This document shows, one piece after another, positions 8,323 to 17,520 of a DNA stretch of 49,667 nt (positions are counted from its first letter, which is position 1; each line of letters begins with the position of its first letter). The stretch spans positions 1 to 49,667 of the forward strand of contig JACXWG010000002.1 in the NCBI GenBank assembly GCA_014764605.1, written 5' to 3'. The notes under the pieces are model-generated. The model saw nothing but the letters and a program-made list of their open reading frames with translations, was not told the DNA's origin and ran no database searches. The stretch is from Quinella sp. 1Q5. Its GTDB lineage: Bacteria > Bacillota > Negativicutes > Selenomonadales > Selenomonadaceae. The translations under genes were made by a program, and so were the position numbers.

Positions 8323-10272
8323 ATGTCTGCAGGAAAAATCATTCTGTTTTGCATTGGAGGCTTGCTGTTGAATGTGGCAGGCTCGGCATTCGCGCAATAC
8401 TTTAATTTACCTGTCTACCTCGACACGGCGGGCACAATTTATATCGCGGCACTGGGCGGCTACGTTCCAGGTATCGTCGTCGGGTTCCTGACTAATCTAT
8501 TTAAAGCTGGTATCACGCCTTCGGAAATGTATTACGGCTCAGTTAGTATCTTCATTGCAATCTTTGCGGCATTCTCTGCACGGCGGGGCTTCTTCGACAG
8601 CTATATAAAAATGTTCGTCTTAATTCTTCCGTTGACGTTGATAACTAGTACGTGCGATTTGCTAATAGAAGATTTCCTGAACTCAACGAACCTCCTTAAG
8701 TCAGTCAACGAATTTGAATCAAGTTTCGGTAGTAACCTCCTGAATGAAGCTCTCGATAAGGGCTTGTCATTGCTTTTGGCGTTCGTCCTGTTGAGATTCT
8801 CGCCGCCCGATATCAAAGAATCGTTGCGTTCGCTGGGAAGAAGGCAGGCCCCTCTACCAGACGAAATGAAAGACGCCTTGAATGAGAGAAATTATTTATC
8901 GTCGTCGCTAAGGACAAAGACGCTTACACTTTTAATGCTTAGCTCGTTGTTCGTGTCGTTCTCTATCGCACTAATAAGTTATCTGCTCTTCAAGGACGCC
9001 GCCATTGACGACCGCATTAAATCTGTTGACGCAGTTGATAGCGTTATCTTGAGCAACATAAATCCCGACCACGTTGACGATTACATAAAGCATGGGCGCA
9101 TTCTCGAAGAGTACCGGAAGATTGAAGAAAAGCTCTATACCCTAAAGAACACCAACCGCGACATAAAATTTATCTACGTCTACAAGATTGAGGCGGACGG
9201 CTGTCACGTCATCTTTGACCTAAACACGTCGATGGTTGACGCTGATAAGCCTGGCGACGTTGTGGAGTTTGAAGAAAGCCTCATGCCTTACATTGATGAT
9301 TTGCTTGCGGGCAGACCCATTCCGCCGATAATCACTGATGACGAATACGGGCATTTGCTCACGCTTTACAAGCCGCTTTACGACGAGAACGGCGATTGCA
9401 AATGCTATGCGGCGGTGGATTTGTCAATGGACATCTTATCCGATTACGCTCACACTTTCGTTATCAAGTTGATTGCGTTGTTTGCAGGGTGCTTTATCTT
9501 CATCTTTGCGATAGGGCTTGCGTTCGTAGAAAACAACATTATCTTGCCCGTGAACACGATGGCTTATTGCGCTAAGAATTTTTCCTACGACAACGAAGAG
9601 GCTCGCGAAAAGAATATCGAACGCATGAAGAGCTTGAGAATCAAAACGGGCGACGAGATAGAAAATTTATACTCTGCGCTGATTCGGACGACGGAAAACC
9701 TTCTGAACTATTTTAAGTATCTGCAACTCGCAAGGGGTCAAGTGGCTGACATGCAAGTAAAAGTTTCCGCAATGGACAAGAAGGCGCATATTGATTCGTT
9801 GACGGGCGTTAAGAATAAAACTTCTTACGTCGAGGCAACCGAACAGCTCGATAAAAAGATTGCGGCGGGTGACGCTAAGTTTTGTATCGTGATGATTGAC
9901 GTGAACTATCTAAAGCGCGTCAATGACACCTACGGGCACGAACGCGGCAATGAATATCTGGTTAATGCTTGTCGGCTTGCCTGTGGTGTCTTCGGCAAGG
10001 AACATGTCTATCGCGTCGGCGGTGATGAATTCGTCGTGCTAATCGAGGGCGATAAGGTTTCGTTGTGCAAATACTTCGTGGCGCAGTTCAAAGCGGAGAT
10101 GGAGCATAAACTTTCCAATGAAGCCCTTGCACTGTGGGAGAAAGTCTCGGCGGCGATTGGCGTTGCCTACTACGAGGCGGGCACTGACAAGACGGCGGAC
10201 GAAGTCTTTAAGCGGGCTGATAAAGAGATGTACGCTAACAAGTTGGCTATGAAGGCAGCAAGGACTGATTGA
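8323..10272 (+). CDS. Membrane GGDEF protein (probable diguanylate cyclase) with ECF-S-like sensor domain
   Basis: A 649-residue signalling protein. Residues 1-160 form a multi-span membrane domain with LPVYLDTAGTIYIAALGGY and PGIVVGFLTN, which reminds me of ECF-transporter substrate-binding (S) subunits reused as sensors. A membrane span near 200-220, an extracytoplasmic region (to about 380), another span and a linker follow. The C-terminal GGDEF domain has DSLTG, the D-V-N-Y-L-K-R-V-N-D-T-Y-G-H block and an intact GGDEF near residue 565. The c-di-GMP inhibitory site (RxxD a few residues before GGDEF) is absent. It should make c-di-GMP in response to an external or membrane signal; the ligand is unknown. 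First gene of a plus-strand run; the paralogue follows after one base. Confidence 0.87.
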   Translation: MSAGKIILFCIGGLLLNVAGSAFAQYFNLPVYLDTAGTIYIAALGGYVPGIVVGFLTNLFKAGITPSEMYYGSVSIFIAIFAAFSARRGFFDSYIKMFVLILPLTLITSTCDLLIEDFLNSTNLLKSVNEFESSFGSNLLNEALDKGLSLLLAFVLLRFSPPDIKESLRSLGRRQAPLPDEMKDALNERNYLSSSLRTKTLTLLMLSSLFVSFSIALISYLLFKDAAIDDRIKSVDAVDSVILSNINPDHVDDYIKHGRILEEYRKIEEKLYTLKNTNRDIKFIYVYKIEADGCHVIFDLNTSMVDADKPGDVVEFEESLMPYIDDLLAGRPIPPIITDDEYGHLLTLYKPLYDENGDCKCYAAVDLSMDILSDYAHTFVIKLIALFAGCFIFIFAIGLAFVENNIILPVNTMAYCAKNFSYDNEEAREKNIERMKSLRIKTGDEIENLYSALIRTTENLLNYFKYLQLARGQVADMQVKVSAMDKKAHIDSLTGVKNKTSYVEATEQLDKKIAAGDAKFCIVMIDVNYLKRVNDTYGHERGNEYLVNACRLACGVFGKEHVYRVGGDEFVVLIEGDKVSLCKYFVAQFKAEMEHKLSNEALALWEKVSAAIGVAYYEAGTDKTADEVFKRADKEMYANKLAMKAARTD

Positions 10273-10273
10273 C

Positions 10274-12127
10274 ATGAGAAATAATTTGCCGTCACCGATT
10301 GTTATATGCGTTGGAGCCGTCGTCTTGAACTTATGCGGGCTGTTCGTCACGAGGACTTTAGGCTTGCCGCTGTATTTGGACACGGGCGGCACGATTTTTA
10401 TCGCAATGATGAGCGGCTACGTTCCAGGTATCGTCGTGGGGTTCGCTACGCATTTCCTAGCGTCGTTCGTCGACGAAGGCGAGATGTATTATTGCTCAGT
10501 CAGCATCTTCACCGCGATTTATACGACGTTCCTTGCCCGCCGTGGCTACTTCCAGACTTTGCCAAAGACAATCTTGACGATTCCCCTATTGGCTCTGATA
10601 GCGACGACCTTAAGCGAATTTATTGGGAAGTTTTTATTCTGTACAGGCGTCGTCAAAGCCCTAAGCGAAATCCAAATGCACTTCACGTCGATTTTCCTGC
10701 GGGAGCTCGTCGACAAGGGTTTAGTCGTCTTAGCGGCGTTCGGGCTGTTGAAGTTCCTTCCGTCACGTGTGAAAGATATTTTTAGCGGCTTAGGTCAAAG
10801 GCAGGCACCACTAACCGCCGAGATGAAGAGCGCAGTTTACGCCCGCAAGTGTCCGAAGTCGTCGCTCCGCGTAAAGATTCTTCTAATCCTGATGTTGAGT
10901 TCGCTATTTATCGCGGCGTCGATTGCGTCAATCAGCTACAGGATTTTTGAGCAAGCCGCCGTTGCAGTGCAGGTGAAGATTGCCGACGGCTTAGCGACCA
11001 TTGCCGCCAGCCAACTTGCCGCCGCGCAGAGTCCCGCTTACCTTGAAGAAAATCTCCTAAGTATAAGGAATAGCAATCCTGACGTTAGAAATCTTCGCGT
11101 GGAAAAATTTTCGGCGGCGGGTTCGCAAGTCATCTTCAACAGCGACGGGAACTCCTCCACCGACGAAAAGATTTTGGAGCACGTTGACGATTTGATTGCG
11201 GGCAGACCTATTGCGCCGATAATCGCCGACGACCTCTTGACGCTTTGCAAGCCCGTTTACGACGCGGCGGGTAAGGCTCAATGCTACGTCGTGATTGAAC
11301 TGACTTTGGATTTAATCTCCGATTATGGCAGGGCGTTTACTGCTAAGGTGCTCGCGTTGTTTTCGGGTTGCTTCGTGTTCGTCTTCGTAATCGGCTTGCG
11401 GTTCGTGGAAAATAATATCGTCCTGCCGGTTAACACCATGGCTTATTGCGCGAACAACTTTGCCTATGATAACTCCGAGTACTGCGCCAATAATGTTGAG
11501 CAAATACAGCGGCTTAAGATTCACACAGGCGACGAGATAGAAAATTTATATCACGCGCTGTTGAAGACGACGCAGAACGCTAAAGACTACTTCGACAAGT
11601 TGCGGCGGGCAAGACGGCAAGTCGCTGAGATGGACGAACTGGCACATAAGGATTCGTTGACGGGCATAAAGAATAAAGCCGCCTATGACGAGGCGACGGC
11701 TCTGCTTGACGAAAAAATTTCTGCGGGCGTGGCGAAGTTCTGCATTGCTATGGTCGACGTGAACTTTTTAAAGCGCGTCAACGACACCTACGGGCACGAG
11801 AAAGGCAACGCTTATCTTTTGAACGCAAGCAAGCTAATCTGTTCGGTCTTCGGTGAGGAGCATGTTTATCGCATTGGCGGTGATGAATTCGTCGTGGTAA
11901 TTGAGGGTGATAAGGTTTCGTTGAGCAAGTACTTCGTCAAGCAGTTCAATGCGGAAATGGCTAGAAAGAATTCCAATGAGACGCTGGAGCCGTGGGAAAA
12001 AGTTTCGGCGGCGGTCGGTCTTGCCTTCTACACAGCGAACGATAAGACGGCGGAGGAAGTTTTCAAGCGGGCTGATAAGGAAATGTACGCTAACAAGTTG
12101 GCTATGAAGGCGACACGCACTGACTAA
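10274..12127 (+). CDS. Second membrane GGDEF protein, tandem paralogue
   Basis: A 617-residue paralogue of the gene before it with the same layout: N-terminal multi-span domain with LPLYLDTGGTIFIAMMSGY, span, extracytoplasmic part, span and GGDEF domain. The active loop RIGGDEF is intact near residue 533 and the RxxD inhibitory site is missing here too. The extracytoplasmic portion is the most diverged and about 30 residues shorter, suggesting a different input. The last 50 or so bases of the two genes are nearly identical at DNA level, which points to recent duplication or gene conversion. ATG 10274 lies one base after the upstream stop. It is 19 bases from deoB and probably shares the transcript. 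Confidence 0.87.
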   Translation: MRNNLPSPIVICVGAVVLNLCGLFVTRTLGLPLYLDTGGTIFIAMMSGYVPGIVVGFATHFLASFVDEGEMYYCSVSIFTAIYTTFLARRGYFQTLPKTILTIPLLALIATTLSEFIGKFLFCTGVVKALSEIQMHFTSIFLRELVDKGLVVLAAFGLLKFLPSRVKDIFSGLGQRQAPLTAEMKSAVYARKCPKSSLRVKILLILMLSSLFIAASIASISYRIFEQAAVAVQVKIADGLATIAASQLAAAQSPAYLEENLLSIRNSNPDVRNLRVEKFSAAGSQVIFNSDGNSSTDEKILEHVDDLIAGRPIAPIIADDLLTLCKPVYDAAGKAQCYVVIELTLDLISDYGRAFTAKVLALFSGCFVFVFVIGLRFVENNIVLPVNTMAYCANNFAYDNSEYCANNVEQIQRLKIHTGDEIENLYHALLKTTQNAKDYFDKLRRARRQVAEMDELAHKDSLTGIKNKAAYDEATALLDEKISAGVAKFCIAMVDVNFLKRVNDTYGHEKGNAYLLNASKLICSVFGEEHVYRIGGDEFVVVIEGDKVSLSKYFVKQFNAEMARKNSNETLEPWEKVSAAVGLAFYTANDKTAEEVFKRADKEMYANKLAMKATRTD

Positions 12128-12146
12128 ATCAAAGGGAGGATTCACA

Positions 12147-13343
12147 GTGGAAAAGATTAATCGCGTGTTTTTAATCGTTTTAGACAGCGTGGGCATTGGC
12201 GGCGCGGCGGACGCAAAAGCTTTTGGCGACGACAACCCAAATACTCTGAAGTCAATCGCCGCGTCGAAGAAGTTTCACACCCCCAATTTAGCTAAGCTCG
12301 GTCTGTTCAATATCGACGGCATTGACTTTGGTCAGCCCGAAGAAAATCCTTGCGGGGCGTTCGCCAGAGTTTGTGAGGCTTCGGCGGGCAAGGATACTAC
12401 GATTGGGCATTGGGAGATTGCCGGCATTATCTCTGAACGTCCCTTGCCGACTTACCCCGAAGGCTTTCCGCCTGAAGTTATCAACGAGCTTGAAAAAAGT
12501 TTCGGGCGGAAGATTCTTTGTAACAAGCCGTATTCGGGGACACAAGTCATTCACGACTTTGGACAGGCTCACGAGGCGACGGGAGCTTTAATCGTCTACA
12601 CTTCGGCGGATAGTGTCTTGCAGATTGCCGCACATGAAAAGATTGTTCCAGTCGAAGAACTGTATAACTTCTGCAGGACGGCGCGGAGAATTATGCAGGG
12701 CGTCCACGGAGTCGGAAGGATTATTGCTCGTCCATTCGTCGGAGAATTTCCTAACTATGAACGCACGCCCCGCCGCCATGATTTTTCTTTGACGCCGCCC
12801 GCCGAAACTGTCCTTGACGCTTTGCAGAAAAAAGGCTTCTCGACGATTGGCGTTGGCAAGATTCAAGACATTTTCGCGGGGCAAGGGATAAGTCGTTCGC
12901 TGGGCGTCAATGTCGATAACTCGGACGGCATGAACAAAACTTTACAGCTAATAGACGAGGACTTTAGCGGGCTGTGCTTCGTGAACTTGGTTGATTTCGA
13001 TATGAAGTTCGGACACCGCCGCGACGTTGACGGCTACGCGCAAGCCATGACGACCTTTGACCGCGAGCTTGGAGAATTTTTAAGGCGGATGCGTTCGGAC
13101 GATTTGTTGATGATAACTGCTGACCACGGCTGCGACCCCGCCGCCAAAGGTACCGACCACACCCGCGAGAATGTCCCGCTGATAGTTCACGGAGCACGAA
13201 TCAAAGCAGGCGTCAACCTCGGCAAGCTGTCGACCTTTGCCGACATTGCCGCGACCATTGCCGAAATTTTTAATGTAAGCTTCGAGACGCAGGGCAGGAG
13301 TTTTCTACGTCGAATGGAGATGCTCACAGCAGATAAGGAGTGA
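12147..13343 (+). CDS. deoB: Phosphopentomutase
   Basis: A 398-residue phosphopentomutase of the alkaline-phosphatase superfamily. It interconverts ribose or deoxyribose 1-phosphate and 5-phosphate in nucleoside salvage. Visible marks: the N-terminal metal site LDSVGIGG, the phosphothreonine loop GKDTTIGHWEIAG near residue 85, DVDGYAQAM in the cap and the metal-binding ADHGCDP plus DHTRENVPL near the C-terminus. Length is normal for DeoB. Strong ribosome site GGGAGGA before ATG 12147. No other nucleoside-salvage gene is adjacent; it lies between the GGDEF pair and a glycosyltransferase, and the link is probably only transcriptional. Confidence 0.95.
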   Translation: MEKINRVFLIVLDSVGIGGAADAKAFGDDNPNTLKSIAASKKFHTPNLAKLGLFNIDGIDFGQPEENPCGAFARVCEASAGKDTTIGHWEIAGIISERPLPTYPEGFPPEVINELEKSFGRKILCNKPYSGTQVIHDFGQAHEATGALIVYTSADSVLQIAAHEKIVPVEELYNFCRTARRIMQGVHGVGRIIARPFVGEFPNYERTPRRHDFSLTPPAETVLDALQKKGFSTIGVGKIQDIFAGQGISRSLGVNVDNSDGMNKTLQLIDEDFSGLCFVNLVDFDMKFGHRRDVDGYAQAMTTFDRELGEFLRRMRSDDLLMITADHGCDPAAKGTDHTRENVPLIVHGARIKAGVNLGKLSTFADIAATIAEIFNVSFETQGRSFLRRMEMLTADKE

Positions 13344-13347
13344 TTTT

Positions 13348-15708
13348 ATGATTCACGTTTGTTTTGCCCTGTACGACGGAACAGGGACTTATTCAAGGTT
13401 CACGGGCACAGCGATGCTCTCGCTCTTTGAAAATGCAAATAATACCCCCCCACACCTACCGTCAATAACTGTTCATCTCTTGCACGACCATACGTTGACG
13501 GACGACAACCGCGATAAGTTCAATCAAATCGCTGACCGCTACGGACAACAGCTGAAGTTTTATAACGTCGAGGAGCGGTGCACGGATAGATACGAGCAAA
13601 TAAATGTTTACTTTCCAGATATTTATGCCGATCGCCACAGTATTGCAATGTTTTATCGATTTTTTATTCCAGATCTTCTTCTGCCGCAGGAAATAGAAAA
13701 GGCAATTTATCTTGACTCGGATATTATCGTCAATCTAGACATTGCGGAGTTTTGGCAAATTGAACTGGGCGATAAACCTTTTGGCGCAATTCCCGAAGTC
13801 TTTCAATTTAATGATAAAGACGTCGGCATTAAGGCAAAAAAAAGATACATGGCGATTGTAAATGAAGGTGTTGTAAATCCAGAGGAATATCTTAATTCGG
13901 GTGTTCTGCTGATGAACTTAAAAGTTTTGAGCAAGGAAGAAGATACTATACTAACGGGAATGAAATTTATCAGCGAGCATCCGCAGTTTGAATTTCTTGA
14001 CCAAGACATTTTGAATTACTGCTTCTCGACCTCGTATCTAAAGTTGCCGTTGAAGTTTAATCGCTTTGTTTTTCATGCAAGACCTGAGAACGAGTGGACG
14101 ATTGAGAAAAAGATTTACCATTTCGCGGCAAGCAGAATCAGCTTTATTATGGATAGTAGAGATTTGTTTAATCGGCTGTTTATGGATTATTTCATAAAGA
14201 CGCCATGGGTTGACGCCGATACGAAAGTTGCCTTGTCTGGTGGTCTTCCTTCTCGAAAATATCATACAATCTCCGTAGTCGTTCCAATGTACAATGCAGA
14301 AGAATTTATCGCTGAGTGCCTGGAAAGTCTTTTGATTCAGACGTTCCAAGACTTTGAAGTAATCGTAGTAGATGATTGTTCTACCGATAACAGCCGCGCT
14401 ATCGTCGAAAGTTACATGTCGAAATTCAACGGGCGACTCACTCTCACCAAGATGGAAAAGAATTCGGGGGGCGGCGGAAATGTCCCACGCAATATCGGAA
14501 TAAAGTTAGCGCGTGGCGAATACATTCAATTTCTGGACGCCGACGACATGCTCTTAGGCAATGCGCTTGAGACTTTTTATTCGGCGGCAACCTTTTATGA
14601 TGCGGACATCGTTTACACCAGTTCTTGTTATGTGTTGAAGGCTCCCGATGATGCTTTTCTGTATAAAGATGGCACGAGTCGAAAAATGCCTAATATCCAA
14701 ACGAATTTAACTATCGACGATCCAAATACGAATCTTAGTCGGCTCCTCCTTGAACCTGGCGAAGGAAACTTCCGTAACTGTTGGACAAAATTTATTCGGC
14801 GCGAATTTCTTCTTGAAAATAAAATCTTCTTTCCAAATTTGTCCAATGCGGGAGACTTTATCGGGGTTATCAATATCTATTGTTACGCAAGAAGGTTTTT
14901 AAGAATTGCAACGCCGCTTTACCTCCACAGGCAATACAATAACTCTTCTATTTTACGAACAGTTAGGGAACCTAGGGAACAGTGTTTGTATTGGTTCTCT
15001 ACTTTCGTGGATTTCACTAAAGCTTTGTATGAATTGGAAAGAGAAAACAAAGTCTTAGCAGAAAATCCCGAATATTGTTTAGGAGCTCTCAGGGGGCATT
15101 TTGCGTGGTGTCTTAATCGAACTGAAGAAGCAAGAAGGGAACTCGACAACGAGAAGCTTTACAAAATCTTGCATGAGGAATTCGCCAAAAAATATTCTTA
15201 TTCGTCAGCGTTGTTGTTGCCGTTCCTCTTTAACGCTATCCATGAAAAAGAAGTTAATGGTCCCTACTACGTTAAGGTGGTTAATAAATTCAAACGTTAT
15301 CTTACCGCCAGAATAGATGTTAAACTAATGACGATTGAAGGCGAATTCCAAATCCTTTCTGTGGCTGACGATAAAGCAAGCATAAGTAAACCCAGCTGGC
15401 TCCAAAAGAACGGCATTGGCTATGTAATTCAATCCTATGCGGGGGAATTGAACTTCACCGCTAAAGCTACAGTGGATGGAAAAATTCAGTTATTGCTTAG
15501 GGGAATAGATATTCGCAATCCGGAAGATAAAACTAAACGCATTCCCTACTGGATTGATTACACTAAGCTGACAATTAACGGCAAAACGATATTCGACACC
15601 CTAACGCCTACTTGGCATAATGAACCTCACCGTTACGACTTTGACGTAAAAGCGGGCGAGGAAATCAAAATACAAGTTGAATGGCAACCGCACAGAAGCG
15701 ATACCTAA
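13348..15708 (+). CDS. Bifunctional glycosyltransferase, GT8 fused to GT2
   Basis: A 786-residue protein with two catalytic domains. Residues 1-285 are a GT8 (LgtC/GspA-type) domain: FALYDGTGTYSRF at the start, the DxD metal site in YLDSDIIV near residue 121 and YLNSGVLLMNL. Residues 305-600 are a GT2 (GT-A) domain: SVVVPMYNAEEFI, VVDDCSTDNS and LDADDM near 396. The last 130 residues look like a beta-rich accessory domain. It should add two sugars in sequence to a surface glycan; specificity is unknown. Start ATG 13348 follows AAGGAG and is 4 bases from deoB. The gene is richer in A+T and uses more AAT/TTT/GAA codons than its neighbours, suggesting transfer. A strong terminator ends the run. 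Confidence 0.85.
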   Translation: MIHVCFALYDGTGTYSRFTGTAMLSLFENANNTPPHLPSITVHLLHDHTLTDDNRDKFNQIADRYGQQLKFYNVEERCTDRYEQINVYFPDIYADRHSIAMFYRFFIPDLLLPQEIEKAIYLDSDIIVNLDIAEFWQIELGDKPFGAIPEVFQFNDKDVGIKAKKRYMAIVNEGVVNPEEYLNSGVLLMNLKVLSKEEDTILTGMKFISEHPQFEFLDQDILNYCFSTSYLKLPLKFNRFVFHARPENEWTIEKKIYHFAASRISFIMDSRDLFNRLFMDYFIKTPWVDADTKVALSGGLPSRKYHTISVVVPMYNAEEFIAECLESLLIQTFQDFEVIVVDDCSTDNSRAIVESYMSKFNGRLTLTKMEKNSGGGGNVPRNIGIKLARGEYIQFLDADDMLLGNALETFYSAATFYDADIVYTSSCYVLKAPDDAFLYKDGTSRKMPNIQTNLTIDDPNTNLSRLLLEPGEGNFRNCWTKFIRREFLLENKIFFPNLSNAGDFIGVINIYCYARRFLRIATPLYLHRQYNNSSILRTVREPREQCLYWFSTFVDFTKALYELERENKVLAENPEYCLGALRGHFAWCLNRTEEARRELDNEKLYKILHEEFAKKYSYSSALLLPFLFNAIHEKEVNGPYYVKVVNKFKRYLTARIDVKLMTIEGEFQILSVADDKASISKPSWLQKNGIGYVIQSYAGELNFTAKATVDGKIQLLLRGIDIRNPEDKTKRIPYWIDYTKLTINGKTIFDTLTPTWHNEPHRYDFDVKAGEEIKIQVEWQPHRSDT

Positions 15709-15726
15709 CAGCATATCATGCACACG

Positions 15727-15900
15727 AAAAAAGACGGAAGCTTTTGCCTCCGTCTTGATTTTTTATTTGGACTCGGATTTAATTCTTCATATCTCACCTC
15801 CCGATTGCGACGCTTGGTGGGCACCGCAGTTTATTTGCCGCCGACCTCGATGCAGGGGACATCTTTTCGGCTCTGTGGCGTTTATGTTTTAATGGGATTA
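15727..15900 (-). ncRNA. Candidate small structured RNA, family not recognised
   Basis: On the minus strand a TATAAT box (15912-15907) is followed by about 175 bases ending in a strong hairpin plus six T. Inside is a two-tier hairpin at about 15838-15869: outer GCCGA/TCGGC and inner GATG/CATC with a CCCCT-containing loop. TCCCG near the 5' end can pair with CGGGA near 15800. A perfect ribosome-like GGGAGGTGA (15802-15794) precedes ATG AAG AAT TAA, only three codons. This fits an independent small RNA or an orphan leader. I could not match it to a family; no -35 box is clear. Confidence 0.4.
15731..15766. terminator. Bidirectional intrinsic terminator
   Basis: AAGACGGA-GC and GC-TCCGTCTT pair around TTTT (one A/C mismatch near the top), followed on the plus strand by GATTTTTTATTT and on the minus strand by TTTTTTCG. 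It ends the GGDEF-deoB-GT8/GT2 transcript and would also end the candidate small RNA on the other strand. Between 15913 and 16060 I see nothing identifiable. Confidence 0.8.
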
Positions 15901-16061
15901 ACGGGAATTATATTTTGAAATACTTAGAGGATTGTTAGAACAAGATTAATTTTTCTACCATTCTCGTCCCTCCCGCCGCTTAACTGTAGCAGAAAATATT
16001 TTCGTTTGCAAGTCACAGTTCAAAATTTTTTCAGACGACCGAAAAATATTGTATTCAAGAG

Positions 16062-16099
16062 GGCGCGGGCTTGAAATTATTTTTCGCGCCGAATATAAT
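16062..16099 (+). promoter_or_regulatory. Strong sigma-70-type promoter with inverted repeat, malic enzyme
   Basis: TTGAAA (16071-16076), a 17-base spacer and TATAAT (16094-16099) form a near-consensus promoter 45 bases before the malic enzyme start. A 6-bp inverted repeat, GGCGCG at 16062-16067 and CGCGCC at 16085-16090, brackets the -35 box and most of the spacer and could be an operator. Confidence 0.75.
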
Positions 16100-16144
16100 A
16101 AGCCGCGTTATTGGTAAGACACGACTTGAAAGGATGAATTAGAA

Positions 16145-17380
16145 GTGGCAAACGTCGACAAGGAAGCACTCGCTCTGCATAAGGCTCATCAAGGCAAACT
16201 CGAAGTCAAGAGCAAAGTGCCGCTGAAGACGAATAAAGATTTAACGCTTGCATATACGCCGGGCGTTGCGGCTCCTTGCCTTGAGATAAAAGAAGACTAC
16301 GATAAGATTTACGACTACACCAACCGCGGCAACCTCGTAGCAGTCGTCACGAACGGTACAGCGGTTCTCGGCTTGGGCGACATTGGCGCGGGGGCAGGTC
16401 TGCCCGTCATGGAAGGCAAAGCGATTCTGTTTAAAGGGTTCGCGGGTGTCGATGCTATCCCCATTTGTCTTGATACTAAGAGCGTTCCCGAAATCATCAG
16501 GACAATTCAACTTATGGCACCGAGTTTCGGCGGCATTAACCTTGAGGACATCAAAGCTCCCGAATGCTTCGATATTGAGCACGCCTTAAAAGATTCCGTC
16601 GACATTCCTGTATTTCACGACGACCAACACGGTACAGCGATTGTCGTTGCGGCGGCTCTGATTAATGCCCTTAGGCTCGTCGGAAAGAAATTTGAGCATA
16701 TAAAAGTTGTCGTCAACGGCGCAGGCGCGGCGGGCATGGCTATTACCTATCTGATTCAAAAGATGGGCGCGGAAGATGTCGTGCTGTGTGATTCGACTGG
16801 TGCAATTTATGAGGGACGTGGCAAGGGCATGAATCCCTACAAAGACCAAATCGCCGCTGTCACGAACTTTAATCACGAGGCGGGGCAACTCGTCGATATT
16901 ATTCACGGCGCGGACGTTTTTATCGGCGTGTCGAAGGCGAACTTACTGACTGAGGAAATGGTCAAGTCCATGAACAAGGACGCGATTATACTTGCTATGG
17001 CTAATCCGACGCCTGAAATTATGCCCGACAAGGCTAAGGTGGCGGGGGCGCGCGTCGTAGCCACGGGGCGCAGTGATTTCCCCAATCAAGTCAACAATCT
17101 GCTTGCCTTCCCTGGTATATTCAGAGGAGCTTTGGACGTTCGGGCGACTGACATAAACGAGGCTATGAAAATTGCGGCGGCTTATGCGATTGCCTCCCTT
17201 GTCAGCGAAGACGAACTAAACGAAGAACATATCATCACGACGCCTTTTGATGAACGCGTTGCCCCGACGGTTGCGGCGGCTGTCGCTAAGGCCGCCATTG
17301 AGTCGGGCGTCGCTCGCAACAAAAATATCAAGCCCGAAGACGTCGCTAAGCATACGATAGAACTTCTTGCTAAGCTTTGA
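16145..17380 (+). CDS. Malic enzyme (NAD(P)-dependent, oxaloacetate-decarboxylating)
   Basis: A 411-residue short-type malic enzyme. It oxidatively decarboxylates malate to pyruvate with NAD(P). Visible: the N-terminal YTPGVAAPC block, [23 protein letters not shown], the metal-binding [12 protein letters not shown], and the dinucleotide fold GAGAAGMAI near residue 200. The NPTPEIMP and [11 protein letters not shown] blocks follow. The sequence alone does not fix NAD versus NADP. The start is GTG 16145, 10 bases after AAAGGA; the ATG upstream stops after two codons. It has its own strong promoter and is followed by a tRNA gene. In a fermentative organism it would link C4 acids to pyruvate (inference). 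Confidence 0.93.
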   Translation: MANVDKEALALHKAHQGKLEVKSKVPLKTNKDLTLAYTPGVAAPCLEIKEDYDKIYDYTNRGNLVAVVTNGTAVLGLGDIGAGAGLPVMEGKAILFKGFAGVDAIPICLDTKSVPEIIRTIQLMAPSFGGINLEDIKAPECFDIEHALKDSVDIPVFHDDQHGTAIVVAAALINALRLVGKKFEHIKVVVNGAGAAGMAITYLIQKMGAEDVVLCDSTGAIYEGRGKGMNPYKDQIAAVTNFNHEAGQLVDIIHGADVFIGVSKANLLTEEMVKSMNKDAIILAMANPTPEIMPDKAKVAGARVVATGRSDFPNQVNNLLAFPGIFRGALDVRATDINEAMKIAAAYAIASLVSEDELNEEHIITTPFDERVAPTVAAAVAKAAIESGVARNKNIKPEDVAKHTIELLAKL

Positions 17381-17386
17381 CGCATT

Positions 17387-17462
17387 GTGCTCGTAGTCGA
17401 GTGGATAAGACGTTAGCCTCCGGAGCTAAAAATCGCGGGTTCGACTCCCGCCGAGCACGCCA
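17387..17462 (+). tRNA. tRNA-Arg (anticodon CCG), CCA encoded
   Basis: A 76-base cloverleaf. The acceptor stem GTGCTCG pairs with CGAGCAC (17452-17458), followed by discriminator G and an encoded CCA. The anticodon stem TTAGC/GCTAA encloses loop CTCCGGA with anticodon CCG (17420-17422), reading CGG arginine codons. The T arm has GGGTTCGACTCCC. It starts 6 bases after the malic enzyme stop and may ride on that transcript. Confidence 0.95.
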
Positions 17463-17475
17463 AATAGAAATCTCT

Positions 17476-17505
17476 AAGCGGTTCCCTAATCGGAGCCGCT
17501 TTTAA
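17476..17505 (+). terminator. Intrinsic terminator after the tRNA
   Basis: AAGCGG-TCC pairs with GGA-CCGCTT (one T/G internal mismatch) around CTAATC, followed by TTAAATTT. It closes the malic enzyme-tRNA unit. Confidence 0.7.
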
Positions 17506-17520
17506 ATTTATCGTCTGCTG

